Assembly: GCF_009557615.1 (NCBI RefSeq)
Contig: NZ_CP045652.1
Location: 3,596,001-3,660,000, forward strand
Length of the DNA: 64,000 nt
Origin: Sphingobacteruim zhuxiongii
GTDB taxonomy: Bacteria > Bacteroidota > Bacteroidia > Sphingobacteriales > Sphingobacteriaceae
Reading direction: 5' to 3'
Under the pieces are notes generated by a model, which saw nothing but the letters and a program-made list of their open reading frames with translations, was not told the DNA's origin and made no database searches. Below, one piece after another: positions 52,767 through 60,173 of this stretch. How positions within the stretch are numbered: the stretch's first letter is position 1; every line of letters begins with the position of its first letter. Both the position numbers and the translations under genes were made by a program.

Positions 52767-53369
52767 ATGCAGGATTTTCTCTCTCAACTTTACCAACAAT
52801 TCCTAAATACAAGCATTATTGAATGGTTTGCAACCATCTCTGGTTTTCTTTGTGTATACCTCGCTGCGAAGCAAAATATATGGAACTGGCCAACAAGCAT
52901 TATCAGTGTTTGCCTCTACTTATATATCTTCTACCATGCAAAGCTTTACGGCGACTCCACTCTTCAGCTTTATTTTCTCGGGACTGCAATTTATGGCTGG
53001 TACTATTGGAATAAAAGAGCGAAAACGGATGACAAACCCATCAGCTCATTAAATAGCCGTCAACTCTTTTTAACTATTCTCAGCATCTTAATCATCGCAA
53101 CAGCTATCGGATATCTGCTAAGTCAGTATACCGACACTGATGTTCCGTATATAGACGGGTTCTGCACAGCAGTCAGTCTAGTTGCTCAATTCTTGATGAC
53201 ACGTAAAGTCTTAGAGAATTGGATTCTTTGGGTCTTTGTAGACATCTGCTACGTTCCACTTTACCTCCACAAAGACTTAGTCTTAACCGCCGTACTCTAT
53301 ATTGCATTTGCTATTATTGCATGGAATGGATATAGAGATTGGCGGAAAACCTATCTGAATTTTCAGTAA
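52767..53369 (+). CDS. pnuC: PnuC-type nicotinamide riboside transporter
   Basis: The 200-residue inner-membrane protein has about seven helices. PnuC hallmarks include FLCVYLAAKQNIWNWPTSII, AIYGWYYWNKR and ENWILWVFVDICYVPLYLHK. Relatives move vitamins by facilitated diffusion, with trapping by a cytosolic kinase. The next gene, 12 bp on, encodes a NadR-type ribosylnicotinamide kinase, so the substrate should be nicotinamide riboside. I saw no THI-box riboswitch upstream, which argues against a thiamine transporter. Confidence 0.9.
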   Translation: MQDFLSQLYQQFLNTSIIEWFATISGFLCVYLAAKQNIWNWPTSIISVCLYLYIFYHAKLYGDSTLQLYFLGTAIYGWYYWNKRAKTDDKPISSLNSRQLFLTILSILIIATAIGYLLSQYTDTDVPYIDGFCTAVSLVAQFLMTRKVLENWILWVFVDICYVPLYLHKDLVLTAVLYIAFAIIAWNGYRDWRKTYLNFQ

Positions 53370-53381
53370 TTTTGTGCTTCT

Positions 53382-53918
53382 ATGTCGGATATGGAAATTA
53401 AGACAATCAAAATTGCTGTCGTTGGACCAGAATCAACTGGAAAATCAACCATGGCGAATTTCTTAGCGAAGGAACTCAAGACGGTAGCCGTTCCAGAATA
53501 TGCGCGTTATTATTGCAAAATCCTAAACCGCGATTATACTCTTCAGGATGAAGTTAATATGTTCTATGGACAAATAGCTCTCGAAGATGCTTTTCTTGCA
53601 ACAGACCCACCTATAATCGTCTGTGACACGACAATACTCACGGTTAAGATTTGGTGTGATCACCTTTTCCATGAAACACCAAAGGAAGTGACAGATGAAA
53701 TCAAAAATAGATCCTACGATTTCTTCCTTCTAATGGATATTGACCTTCCCTGGGAAGACGATCCCTTACGAGATTTCCCAACAGAAAGAGCACACTTTAT
53801 GCAGGTATGGAAAACGGAGCTTGAAGCAATAAATGCTAAATACGAAGTCATATCAGGACTCGGGGAAGAGCGCCTTAATAATGGGCTGAATGCTATCTTA
53901 AGGCAAGGGTATAAATGA
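53382..53918 (+). CDS. NadR-type ribosylnicotinamide kinase (AAA family ATPase)
   Basis: The 178-residue P-loop kinase has Walker A GPESTGKST (15-23), then VPEYARYYCKILNRDY and VCDTTILTVKIWCDH, as in the C-terminal kinase domain of NadR. It should phosphorylate nicotinamide riboside to nicotinamide mononucleotide and trap what PnuC imports. Unlike enterobacterial NadR it has neither the repressor nor the adenylyltransferase domain. Two ATGs (residues 1 and 4) could start it. Confidence 0.88.
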   Translation: MSDMEIKTIKIAVVGPESTGKSTMANFLAKELKTVAVPEYARYYCKILNRDYTLQDEVNMFYGQIALEDAFLATDPPIIVCDTTILTVKIWCDHLFHETPKEVTDEIKNRSYDFFLLMDIDLPWEDDPLRDFPTERAHFMQVWKTELEAINAKYEVISGLGEERLNNGLNAILRQGYK

Positions 53919-54055
53919 TAACGACCTATATCGTCAATTATAGTTTCTAAAGCATCAAACGAACACTTTTCAGTAATATTTAGCACATTCCAAAACAATC
54001 GCCAATGACAACGCGAATTCGATAAAGGGATATACGAGAGATCATGCCGAAAAGC

Positions 54056-54108
54056 AAGATATAAGAAAAGGGTTTGAAGTTAAACTTCAAACCCTTTTCT
54101 TATATCTT
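54056..54108. terminator. Very long-stem bidirectional terminator
   Basis: A perfect 25-bp stem (54056-54080 with 54084-54108) has only a three-base loop and includes AAAAGGGTTTGAAGT and its complement. It lies between the convergent NadR-type kinase and ahcY genes. Confidence 0.85.
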
Positions 54109-54166
54109 ATCTTCGCCTAAATTGTATGCAATAGCCTGCATTTAACCAATGAAAGTCAAGATTATG

Positions 54167-55483
54167 CTAGTAGCGGTATGCTTCAGGTTTATAAGGACCA
54201 TCAACCGTTACACCAATATATTCAGCTTGTTCAGTCGACAACACTTCTAATTCCACTCCGATATGAGCTAAGTGCAAACGAGCTACTTTCTCATCTAAGT
54301 GTTTAGGAAGTGTATAAACCTCTTTCTTGTACTGATCCGTATTCATCCATAACTCTAATTGAGCTAAAGTTTGATTTGTGAAAGAGTTAGACATCACAAA
54401 TGATGGGTGTCCTGTCGCACAACCTAGATTTACTAAACGACCTTCTGCAAGTAAGATAATGTCCTTACCATCGATCGTGTACTTATCTACTTGTGGTTTG
54501 ATTTCAATTTTCGTAGAACCGTAATTATCATTTAACCAAGCAACGTCAATTTCATTGTCGAAGTGACCAATATTACAAACGACTGTCTTATCTTTCATCG
54601 CTTTGAAGTGCTCTGGACGAACGATATCTTTATTACCTGTCGTCGTTACAACAATATTAGCTTCAACGATAGCATCAGCCATTTTCTTTACTTCAAAACC
54701 TTCCATTGCTGCTTGTAAAGCACAGATTGGATCGATCTCAGTAACAATCACACGTACCCCGGCGGAACGTAATGACTCTGCTGATCCCTTACCAACATCA
54801 CCATAACCCGCAACAACAGCAACCTTACCGGCTAACATTAAATCTGTCGCGCGACGAATAGCATCTACTAATGATTCACGACAACCGTACTTGTTATCAA
54901 ATTTTGATTTAGTAACAGAATCATTAACATTGATTGCTGGTAAGTGTAACGTACCATTTTTCATACGCTCATATAAGCGATGAACACCAGTAGTCGTTTC
55001 TTCAGATAGACCTTTGATACCTTCAATCAATTCAGGGAACTGATCAAACACCATATTCGTCAAATCACCACCATCATCTAAAATCATATTCAATGGTTGG
55101 CGATCTTCACCAAAGAACAACGTTTGTTCAATACACCAGTTGAATTCTTCTTCATTCATACCCTTCCATGCATATACTGGAATCCCTGCAGCAGCTATCG
55201 CAGCAGCAGCATGATCTTGTGTTGAGAAGATGTTACATGATGACCATGATACATCCGCACCAAGTTCAACCAACGTTTCAATCAATACAGCAGTTTGAAT
55301 GGTCATGTGCAAACATCCAGCAATACGTGCTCCTTTTAAAGGTTTAGACGCGCCAAACTCTTTACGAAGGCTCATTAATCCTGGCATCTCTGCTTCTGCC
55401 AATTCTATTTCTTTACGACCCCATTCTGCTAAAGAGATATCTTTCACTTTGTAAGGTACGTAGGTAGTTTCTAATGATGACAT
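54167..55483 (-). CDS. ahcY: S-adenosylhomocysteine hydrolase
   Basis: The 438-residue NAD-dependent enzyme splits S-adenosylhomocysteine to adenosine and homocysteine, feeding MetE. Motifs include [40 protein letters not shown] with the substrate lysine and aspartate, and the NAD loop [17 protein letters not shown]. The C-terminal [14 protein letters not shown] that completes the partner's NAD site is present. It has a strong promoter match (55513-55542). Confidence 0.97.
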   Translation of the reverse strand: MSSLETTYVPYKVKDISLAEWGRKEIELAEAEMPGLMSLRKEFGASKPLKGARIAGCLHMTIQTAVLIETLVELGADVSWSSCNIFSTQDHAAAAIAAAGIPVYAWKGMNEEEFNWCIEQTLFFGEDRQPLNMILDDGGDLTNMVFDQFPELIEGIKGLSEETTTGVHRLYERMKNGTLHLPAINVNDSVTKSKFDNKYGCRESLVDAIRRATDLMLAGKVAVVAGYGDVGKGSAESLRSAGVRVIVTEIDPICALQAAMEGFEVKKMADAIVEANIVVTTTGNKDIVRPEHFKAMKDKTVVCNIGHFDNEIDVAWLNDNYGSTKIEIKPQVDKYTIDGKDIILLAEGRLVNLGCATGHPSFVMSNSFTNQTLAQLELWMNTDQYKKEVYTLPKHLDEKVARLHLAHIGVELEVLSTEQAEYIGVTVDGPYKPEAYRY

Positions 55484-55512
55484 AAATAATCTTTAATTTA
55501 GTTTCTGCGCTA

Positions 55513-55542
55513 CAAAATTACTTGATAGCCAAGTCAATTCAA
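55513..55542 (-). promoter_or_regulatory. Promoter of ahcY
   Basis: On the minus strand TTG (55542-55540), a 19-base spacer and TAATTTTG (55520-55513) match the Bacteroidota consensus in both boxes. The expected start is near 55506, 23 bases before the ATG. Confidence 0.72.
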
Positions 55543-55593
55543 AATGCAATAGCATTATACCTTAGAAATTGACATTAACTTGAGGAACCTTGC

Positions 55594-55624
55594 TTGACGT
55601 AACTCACTTTTAAGCCTATATTTG
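55594..55624 (+). promoter_or_regulatory. Promoter of the bacilliredoxin gene
   Basis: TTG (55594-55596), a 20-base spacer and TATATTTG (55617-55624) match the Bacteroidota consensus. The expected start is near 55631, 17 bases before the ATG. Confidence 0.72.
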
Positions 55625-55647
55625 CATAAACTAAAAAAAGTAAAGAA

Positions 55648-56058
55648 ATGTACCCAGAATATCTAGTAGCTCCAATGCGTCAAGAACTTGTAGACGCGGG
55701 ATTCCAAGAATTAAAAAGTGTTGAAGAAGTCGATGCAGCGATTCCTGCTGAGGGAACTGTATTTGTGGTAGTAAATTCTGTATGTGGATGTGCGGCAGCA
55801 AATGCGCGCCCAGCAGCAAAAGCAGCAGTAAAAAACGAAAAACATCCTGATAAATTAGTTACTGTATTTGCAGGTATGGAAAAAGATGCGGTAGATAAAG
55901 CACGTCAATATATGTTGCCTTATCCTCCATCATCTCCAGCAATGGCATTATTTAAAGATGGAAAATTAGTCCATATGATAGAAAGACACATGATTGAAGG
56001 CCGTCCAGCGCAAATGATTGCTGATAACTTAGCAGCAGCATTTGACGAGTACTGCTAA
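55648..56058 (+). CDS. BrxA/BrxB family bacilliredoxin
   Basis: The 136-residue thioredoxin-fold protein has the family CGC motif (Cys46-Gly-Cys48) in VNSVCGCAAANARPAA and the cis-proline region PYPPSSPAMALF. Relatives in Firmicutes remove bacillithiol from proteins. In Bacteroidota that also make bacillithiol a similar role is plausible, but its synthesis genes are not in the window. It is monocistronic, with its own promoter and terminator. Confidence 0.9.
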   Translation: MYPEYLVAPMRQELVDAGFQELKSVEEVDAAIPAEGTVFVVVNSVCGCAAANARPAAKAAVKNEKHPDKLVTVFAGMEKDAVDKARQYMLPYPPSSPAMALFKDGKLVHMIERHMIEGRPAQMIADNLAAAFDEYC

Positions 56059-56087
56059 CAATACTTGTATTTTGAATTTTGAATACC

Positions 56088-56128
56088 GAAAAAGCTTCTT
56101 TTAAAATTAAAAGAAGCTTTTTCTTCTT
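56088..56128 (+). terminator. Terminator after the bacilliredoxin gene
   Basis: GAAAAAGCTTCTTTTA (56088-56103) pairs perfectly with 56108-56123, with T-rich sequence after it. It also lies in the 5' flank of the amidohydrolase gene. Confidence 0.85.
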
Positions 56129-56168
56129 ACAGACTTTTCTTTGTACTTTTAACCATCAACCAAGAGTT

Positions 56169-57815
56169 ATGAGAAAGGCAGGCCTTTATATTTGGATTCT
56201 ACTAAGCACTTTATCCTTTTTTTCGTGTACGACAAATCAACAGATTGACTTAATCGTGTACAATGCGAAGGTATATACGGTTGACTCCTCTTTTCGAACC
56301 GTTGAAGCGATCGCTATTAACAACGGTGTATTCATCGATCGTGGAAATTCTCAAGATTTATTAAACAAATACACAGCAAAAGAGAAGATTGACGCGCAAG
56401 GTAAATTTATTTACCCTGGCTTCTACGACTCTCATGGGCACTTCTTTCTATTGGCAGATGCTATGGATGAAGTAAATTTATTAGGAACAGCATCTTACGA
56501 TGACCTCCTTGATCGACTTAGAAAATACATTGCAGCAAATCCAGAAAAAAAATGGATTGTTGGCAATGGTTGGGATCAAAATCTTTGGCCCGACAAAAAA
56601 TTCCCAACCAAGGATTCCCTAGACAAATATTTCCCCGAAATCCCAATATTTCTATCTCGTGTTGACTATCACGCGGCCCTCGTAAACAGTAAAGCGCTAG
56701 CTGCTGCATCGATTGATAGTGTTTTTATGGTTGATGGCGGACTTATATCTTCTAATGAAGAGGGTAAACTGGACGGTATATTAGTTGACAACGCGATGAA
56801 ACTCGTGAGTGAACATATCCCTTTAGAACATAAAGATGTTCTTGTCAAAATGCTACAACGTACACAAGACTCCCTTTTTTCTGTTGGTCTAACATCTATC
56901 GTCGACGCTGGCCTAACAGAACAACAAATCGATTATTTAAAAGTCTTTTACAATGCAGACTCGCTTCAGATTCGCAATTATGCCATGGTTGCAGCTAATC
57001 CGAAGAGCGTGAAAAACTATTTACGGTCAGGTACATTCGAATCAGAACGTTTGACAGTTCGTTCATTCAAGCTTATGGCCGATGGTGCCTTAGGCTCCCG
57101 TGGGGCTTGTTTATTGCATCCCTATCATGATGCTCCGACCAATGGATTTCTATTACAGAGTCCTGAGGAGTTTGATAAACTGATAAAAGAGTTAGCCAAC
57201 AGCAACTTTCAAGTTAATACGCATGCGATCGGCGACTCTGCCAATCGCCTCATCTTAGATACCTATGGAAAATATCTAAAGCAGGGAAAAGACAGAAGAT
57301 GGCGCATAGAACATGCGCAAATTATTGCTCCCGAGGATTTCAAGAAATTTAAACAATTTGCAATAATACCATCTGTTCAACCTACCCATGCAACCTCTGA
57401 CATGTATTGGGCAGAAGACCGCCTAGGGCACGATCGAATGAAGGGTGCATATGCTTATCGAGATTTACTAGAACAGTATGGCCTACTAGCTTTAGGAAGT
57501 GATTTCCCCGTGGAACATTACAATCCTATGTATGGTTTCCACGCAGCTGTAGCGCGTGTTGATAAAAACAATTTCCCAAAAGGCGGGTTTCAAATTGAAA
57601 ATGCAATAACGCGAGAGCAAGCACTTCGCGGCATGACGATATGGGCAGCGTATGCTTGTTTTCAAGAAAAGAAGAGAGGAAGCATTGAAAAAGGTAAAGA
57701 TGCTGATTTCGTATTGCTCGATGAAGACATTATGCAGGTTGCACCCGAAAAACTACGCAACATAAAAACCCTACAAACTTTCGTAGCCGGAGAATCCGTA
57801 TTCAAAAGGAAATAA
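56169..57815 (+). CDS. Amidohydrolase family 3 lipoprotein
   Basis: The 548-residue protein has a lipoprotein signal with Cys20 in LSFFSC, so it is an envelope lipoprotein, and an amidohydrolase barrel of the YtcJ/amidohydrolase-3 group. Metal-site motifs are DSHGHFF (His89, His91), INTHAIGDSANR-like VNTHAIGDSANRL, WRIEHAQII and LGSDFPVEHYNPM. N-acyl-amide or carbamate hydrolysis is typical, and the substrate is unknown. The ATG at 56169 starts exactly at the signal peptide; the longer frame upstream overlaps the previous terminator. It converges with the next gene at a distance of 10 bp. Confidence 0.88.
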   Translation: MRKAGLYIWILLSTLSFFSCTTNQQIDLIVYNAKVYTVDSSFRTVEAIAINNGVFIDRGNSQDLLNKYTAKEKIDAQGKFIYPGFYDSHGHFFLLADAMDEVNLLGTASYDDLLDRLRKYIAANPEKKWIVGNGWDQNLWPDKKFPTKDSLDKYFPEIPIFLSRVDYHAALVNSKALAAASIDSVFMVDGGLISSNEEGKLDGILVDNAMKLVSEHIPLEHKDVLVKMLQRTQDSLFSVGLTSIVDAGLTEQQIDYLKVFYNADSLQIRNYAMVAANPKSVKNYLRSGTFESERLTVRSFKLMADGALGSRGACLLHPYHDAPTNGFLLQSPEEFDKLIKELANSNFQVNTHAIGDSANRLILDTYGKYLKQGKDRRWRIEHAQIIAPEDFKKFKQFAIIPSVQPTHATSDMYWAEDRLGHDRMKGAYAYRDLLEQYGLLALGSDFPVEHYNPMYGFHAAVARVDKNNFPKGGFQIENAITREQALRGMTIWAAYACFQEKKRGSIEKGKDADFVLLDEDIMQVAPEKLRNIKTLQTFVAGESVFKRK

Positions 57816-57825
57816 TAATCAGTAT

Positions 57826-58743
57826 TTACAGTTTGGTTAATGGTTCGTTCCTTTTGTGTATCCAAAGAAGTATTCCACTGGCAATTAACGCTATGGGCAA
57901 TGCTACAATTAAATATAGAAAAACACTAAATTTCAAGTAATACATCGATAGGACATCCCGTTCTACCTCTTGCCCTATAAAAACATTATCGTAGGCACTT
58001 GTATAAAAAGTATGCGCAGCCGCTAGCTGTTGAAACATCCCTCTAACTTTATTCTTTGGAAGAGCCTCCAAGTAGGCGAAGTCACCGATATCACGCTTTT
58101 GAAAATGGCTATAAGAACGACGTAAGTGCTCTTCAGCGTCTTCTTCGTTTCCGCGAATTACATCCATTAAAGAAACATAGTCCGTATACTTAAAGCCCAT
58201 CCATGCCTTTGCCGTTGTCAGATAGGGATCTTTCTTCGAGAATAAGGGAACAACAAAAAGTGTATTTAACTCGACTTGGCCTATACGCGAGCCTCCTGCA
58301 AATTCAAAATAAGAAAAAGGCATCACCCGCATCCTATCGACATGCCAGTCATCGAGTTCTAAGAAATCAATAGATTGATAGGGTTTTATATTGTTCACCG
58401 ACTCAAGCCGCGTCACCTTTGCTAAATTATACCGAATACTTTTACTCAGCGGTATAAACATAAACACCGAGATCATTCCTAACGATAGAAATAAACAGAA
58501 CACAGCCGGGGTAATAAAATTAAACCAGGGACTACCTAAATATTGTGATTTAAATAACCGATCGCAGAGAAACCAAATTCCGATGATCGTGAACAAGAGT
58601 GGAACTAGCCACATTGCCCAAAACGGCCAATTTGCATTTCCACTTCGCGCGAAGACTGCATAAAATAAACCCAAGGCAAAAAGAATAGAAAAGCTTAAAA
58701 GTATAAAAGGTAAGAAAACATGCTTCCAAAAAGAGTGTTTCAT
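57826..58743 (-). CDS. Membrane protein of unknown function
   Basis: The 305-residue protein has three N-terminal hydrophobic segments (~10-33, ~43-60, ~80-98), a soluble central part of about 165 residues (~105-270) and a C-terminal helix (FSVFLYLIVALPIALIASGI). The central part probably lies on one side of the inner membrane. I recognise no family. It lies downstream of lipA on the same strand, separated by a terminator-like hairpin. Confidence 0.7.
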   Translation of the reverse strand: MKHSFWKHVFLPFILLSFSILFALGLFYAVFARSGNANWPFWAMWLVPLLFTIIGIWFLCDRLFKSQYLGSPWFNFITPAVFCLFLSLGMISVFMFIPLSKSIRYNLAKVTRLESVNNIKPYQSIDFLELDDWHVDRMRVMPFSYFEFAGGSRIGQVELNTLFVVPLFSKKDPYLTTAKAWMGFKYTDYVSLMDVIRGNEEDAEEHLRRSYSHFQKRDIGDFAYLEALPKNKVRGMFQQLAAAHTFYTSAYDNVFIGQEVERDVLSMYYLKFSVFLYLIVALPIALIASGILLWIHKRNEPLTKL

Positions 58744-58810
58744 AATGTGTCGGATTGGTTATCCTAAAATAAGAAAACTTCGGCAAGCTATGCAAGTTTA
58801 TAAAAACAAG

Positions 58811-58836
58811 AAAGCCTTAACTTTCGCTAAGGCTTT
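58811..58836 (-). terminator. Terminator after lipA
   Basis: AAAGCCTTA (58811-58819) and TAAGGCTTT (58828-58836) form a 9-bp stem. On the minus strand it is followed by CTTGTTTTTAT. It starts 8 bases after the lipA stop. Confidence 0.8.
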
Positions 58837-58844
58837 TCTTTATG

Positions 58845-59726
58845 CTATTGCATATCAAACAAATGTTTCTCTGCATGGTAAGATGAACGAACCAACGGTC
58901 CTGATTCAACATATTTGAATCCCATCTTTAATCCAATTTCTTTATATCTCTCGAATGTTTGTGGAGTAATCCATTCCACAACAGGGTGATGCGCTTTAGT
59001 CGGCTGCAAATACTGACCAATTGTCAAAATGTGTACGCCAGCATCGTATAAATCCTGCATAGTCTCCACCACATCTTCTTCGGTCTCCCCAAAACCTAGC
59101 ATAATACCAGACTTTGTTCTTAGACCAGCAGCAGAAATTCTACGCAAACACTCCAATGAGCGATCATACTTCGCTTGAATACGAACTTCTCTAGTCAATC
59201 GGCGAACCGTTTCAATATTATGCGAAACCACTTCCGGACGAACAGCAATCACACGGTCTAAATTATCCCACTGTCCCTTAAAATCTGGAATTAAAGTTTC
59301 CAATGTAGTTTCTGGACTTTCTTTGCGAATTGCTAAAATTGTTTCTGCCCAAATTGTTGAACCTCCATCTTTCAAATCATCACGATCGACCGAAGTGATG
59401 ACACAGTGCTTAACTTGCATCAATTTCACGGAGTTCGCAACACGATTCGGCTCATCTAGATCAACCGCTAATGGGCGTCCAGTAGAAACCGCACAAAACG
59501 AACACGAACGTGTACAGATATTTCCTAGAATCATAAACGTAGCAGTTCCCGCTCCCCAACATTCACCCATGTTCGGACAGTTACCACTCTCGCAAATCGT
59601 ATGTAATTTATGCTCGTCAACCAGGCCCCTAACATGGCGATATTCTTTACCCACAGGTAACTTAACACGCAACCAATCTGGCTTACGTTGGGTTTGGTTT
59701 GCTGGAATAACCGGAAGTTCAATCAT
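58845..59726 (-). CDS. lipA: Lipoyl synthase
   Basis: The 293-residue radical-SAM enzyme inserts two sulfurs into octanoyl groups to make lipoyl cofactor for AceF and related proteins. The auxiliary cluster cysteines are Cys45, Cys50 and Cys56 in [13 protein letters not shown]. The radical-SAM cluster is Cys71, Cys75 and Cys78 in CTRSCSFC. The C-terminal RSSYHAE holds the serine that ligates the auxiliary cluster. A TACCTTTG box ends only four bases before the ATG. Confidence 0.96.
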   Translation of the reverse strand: MIELPVIPANQTQRKPDWLRVKLPVGKEYRHVRGLVDEHKLHTICESGNCPNMGECWGAGTATFMILGNICTRSCSFCAVSTGRPLAVDLDEPNRVANSVKLMQVKHCVITSVDRDDLKDGGSTIWAETILAIRKESPETTLETLIPDFKGQWDNLDRVIAVRPEVVSHNIETVRRLTREVRIQAKYDRSLECLRRISAAGLRTKSGIMLGFGETEEDVVETMQDLYDAGVHILTIGQYLQPTKAHHPVVEWITPQTFERYKEIGLKMGFKYVESGPLVRSSYHAEKHLFDMQ

Positions 59727-59730
59727 AGTA

Positions 59731-59738
59731 CAAAGGTA
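59731..59738 (-). promoter_or_regulatory. Possible -7 box directly before lipA
   Basis: TACCTTTG on the minus strand matches TAnnTTTG and stops four bases before the lipA ATG, implying a leaderless mRNA. The nearest upstream TTG is 24 bases away, outside the normal spacing. Confidence 0.35.
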
Positions 59739-60065
59739 AACATATTTAATTTATTCCTTAAACAACTTTGTTTAGATAATATCATTTTGTATACCCATCG
59801 ATCCATGCGCATTCCCTTCTAAAAAAAAACAAGGAGCTGGTACACTTTAGATCCCTTTCACATCCCTTTCAAACCCAATTCAACTCCCTTATTCGAGCGC
59901 TCCATATCGGGTTTGATAGGAGTTTGATAAGCTTTCAATTGAGGAGCAATTTAGTGTTGATACAAAGAATCATTGAAAAAACCGAAGTGAAGCCTTGTCG
60001 AAGTCAGCAGTCGATAAATTGTAAAATTCTCTACATTTATTCATTCATTATTAAAATAAAAAATG
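59739..60065. other. Intergenic DNA between lipA and carB
   Basis: No gene is seen; an open stretch on the plus strand near 59924 has no protein-like character. The region holds two copies of ATCCCTTTC in tandem (near 59851 and 59862) and an inverted repeat TCAAACCC (59869-59876) with GGGTTTGA (59909-59916), a REP-like arrangement. Confidence 0.45.
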
Positions 60066-60073
60066 TAACTTTG
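60066..60073 (+). promoter_or_regulatory. -7 box of the carB promoter
   Basis: TAACTTTG matches TAnnTTTG. No TTG is found at -33. The implied start near 60080 places the structured leader at the very 5' end of the mRNA. Confidence 0.5.
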
Positions 60074-60077
60074 CACT

Positions 60078-60136
60078 CCGACAAAGCAGTCGGAATTCCC
60101 TCTTTTTATCAGACATTTTCTTGTCTGTTTTGTCGG
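60078..60136 (+). promoter_or_regulatory. carB leader with mutually exclusive hairpins
   Basis: CCGAC (60078-60082) can pair locally with GTCGG (60089-60093). The longer CCGACAAA (60078-60085) can instead pair with TTTGTCGG (60129-60136). A separate hairpin CAGACA/TGTCTG (60110-60115 with 60122-60127) is followed by TTTT. This resembles an attenuator or a translational switch, but no ligand or leader peptide is recognised. Confidence 0.4.
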
Positions 60137-60173
60137 CAACAGTTTGTGTATTTAACAATTGAAATAAATAATA

